Below, one piece after another: positions 22,626-23,503 of a stretch of DNA of 23,503 nucleotides. The notes beneath the pieces are model-generated. The model was not told the DNA's origin, made no database searches, and saw nothing but the letters and a program-made list of their open reading frames with translations. A program made the position numbers and the translations under genes. The DNA is from a virus: IMG/VR virus record IMGVR_UViG_3300006916_005240, positions 1 to 23,503 of that record. The stretch is one strand, 5' to 3'. The stretch's first letter is position 1. Every line of letters begins with the position of its first letter.

Positions 22626-23503
22626 TATTTGCCTCCACTACTACTATTATCGTCGTTTGATTTCATTTTAGCAGCATCAGTATATCCATATGCAGGATGA
22701 TACTCTTTTGCTATTTCACTCTTAATAACTTCATTGGAGCCTTTAGTCGAATAACCACCATCATCTTGTTTAGTCAATAAAGAAACTGACTCTCCGGATA
22801 ATGGATTAGTTGTTTGAACTAGAGTACCAGATTGGCCCTCTAAAGACCCTGTATCTGAAACAATATACGGTTGATAACTGTCTCCAGAAATAAATACATC
22901 ACCTTTATCCGCTCCAATCTTACCTGTAAGACCTGTTTCAGGAATACCGTAATCTCTTTCCATTGGATTAAAGCCAAGCATTTCAGGAGTAATTTTTTGA
23001 AAGTCATCTCCATATGCTTCATTAATTGTATTATCTCTTAGTAAAGAAGCAGTACTTCGTAGACCTGCTTTGCTTGAAGGTGTAATTCCTTTCATACGAT
23101 CTACTCTACTTATATTATAAATAGAATTATCATAGCTGCCTAACGCAGAACTGATAGGGCTTTCTCCTTCCTCACGAAGCTTAGAGTATCCCTCTCCAAC
23201 AGTATTAAACATGCTACCCTTATCTTTATAAGAAGCTGCAGGTGCTCCTGTTACAGGATCATAAGCTCGTCCTTCACTACCGAAAATATTTCCTTGAGCA
23301 TCATAAGTACCTTCTGTTCCATATGCTGGCTTGCCTGACTGGTCTAATGATTCTGAAGCTTTTTCTGCAAAGCCTCCAATAAAAGGAATTCCAGTAGCTG
23401 CACCTAATACTGTGCCTATACCTTGTGCAATATTGCTTTTTGGTTGTTGATAGCCTAATGTCTGTGCTACACCTGTTTTATTTACAGAAAAATCTACATC
23501 ACC
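22625..23503 (-). CDS. Late virion-module protein, N-terminus outside the window (partial)
   Basis: The frame is open from the window edge to the stop at 22625-22627, giving 292 visible residues. An internal Met at 23212 could be mistaken for the start, but the 97 upstream codons are open and protein-like, and no good ribosome binding site precedes that Met, so the gene begins beyond 23503. The visible part has a Gly/Ala-rich hydrophobic stretch (IGTVLGAATGIPFIGGF), then a Ser/Gly/Asp-rich, probably extended region, and ends DDNSSSGGK. There is no cysteine. No family is recognised. Position immediately before the transglycosylase in a coupled operon suggests an internal or tail protein. Confidence 0.75.
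   Translation of the reverse strand, partial: GDVDFSVNKTGVAQTLGYQQPKSNIAQGIGTVLGAATGIPFIGGFAEKASESLDQSGKPAYGTEGTYDAQGNIFGSEGRAYDPVTGAPAASYKDKGSMFNTVGEGYSKLREEGESPISSALGSYDNSIYNISRVDRMKGITPSSKAGLRSTASLLRDNTINEAYGDDFQKITPEMLGFNPMERDYGIPETGLTGKIGADKGDVFISGDSYQPYIVSDTGSLEGQSGTLVQTTNPLSGESVSLLTKQDDGGYSTKGSNEVIKSEIAKEYHPAYGYTDAAKMKSNDDNSSSGGK

Noticed and set aside
22625-23212. Reading the rightmost leftward gene as a complete 195-aa protein
   Set aside because: The frame stays open through all 97 codons to the window edge and no binding site precedes the internal Met, so the gene is partial.
1-23503. CRISPR arrays, insertion sequences, rRNA
   Set aside because: No regularly spaced repeats, transposase motifs, terminal inverted repeats or rRNA-like stretches were seen.

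Overview
The window is the middle of a dsDNA phage genome, almost certainly a tailed podophage-type virus of a Gram-negative, possibly aquatic, bacterium. It contains no host-type genes. It has a T7-style replication set, a single-subunit RNA polymerase, a lytic transglycosylase and very large internal (ejection) proteins. Genes are tightly packed, often with 1-4 nt stop/start overlaps, most have AAAGGA-like ribosome binding sites, and base composition looks AT-rich by eye. The host assignment is inference.

Layout. Bases 1-11378 are one rightward block. It opens with small unknown genes and a tRNA with anticodon UAA (347-423). Next come a DUF3310 protein, a gp2.5-like ssDNA-binding protein, a nucleoside deoxyribosyltransferase-like protein and small zinc-ribbon proteins. 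The replication core follows: family A DNA polymerase (3277-5091), 5'-3' exonuclease (5303-5989), a GIY-YIG endonuclease-like protein (5999-6682) and primase-helicase (6841-8505). The block ends with a dCMP deaminase (8631-9065) and a T7-type RNA polymerase (9243-11378). A bidirectional hairpin terminator (11388-11424) separates it from a leftward late block (11429-23503). That block encodes, in transcription order, a protein cut off by the window edge, a lytic transglycosylase fusion, a 1609-residue putative internal virion protein, a 1265-residue protein and an 84-residue protein.

Main discovery. The 1265-residue late protein carries the diagnostic motifs of a second, very divergent T7/N4-type single-subunit RNA polymerase: an arginine element like T/DxxGR, motif A (DGxxSG), motif B (K-x3-R-x7-YG) and motif C (IHDS). 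They occur in the right order, and the A-B and B-C spacings are plausible. Its late-strand position beside the transglycosylase and giant internal proteins points to a virion-packaged polymerase injected with the DNA. This would be the phage N4 strategy in a protein about one third of the size of N4's, combined with a T7-like replisome and a second, one-piece RNA polymerase. The five late proteins together show one cysteine in about 4000 residues, whereas the 711-residue polymerase alone has 15. This fits proteins that are unfolded and ejected through the envelope.

Working model (inference): the injected late-strand polymerase would start early transcription. The 711-residue polymerase would then drive middle and/or late genes, while the nucleotide enzymes and T7-like replisome copy the genome. 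Early promoters, terminase, portal, capsid and tail genes lie outside the window.
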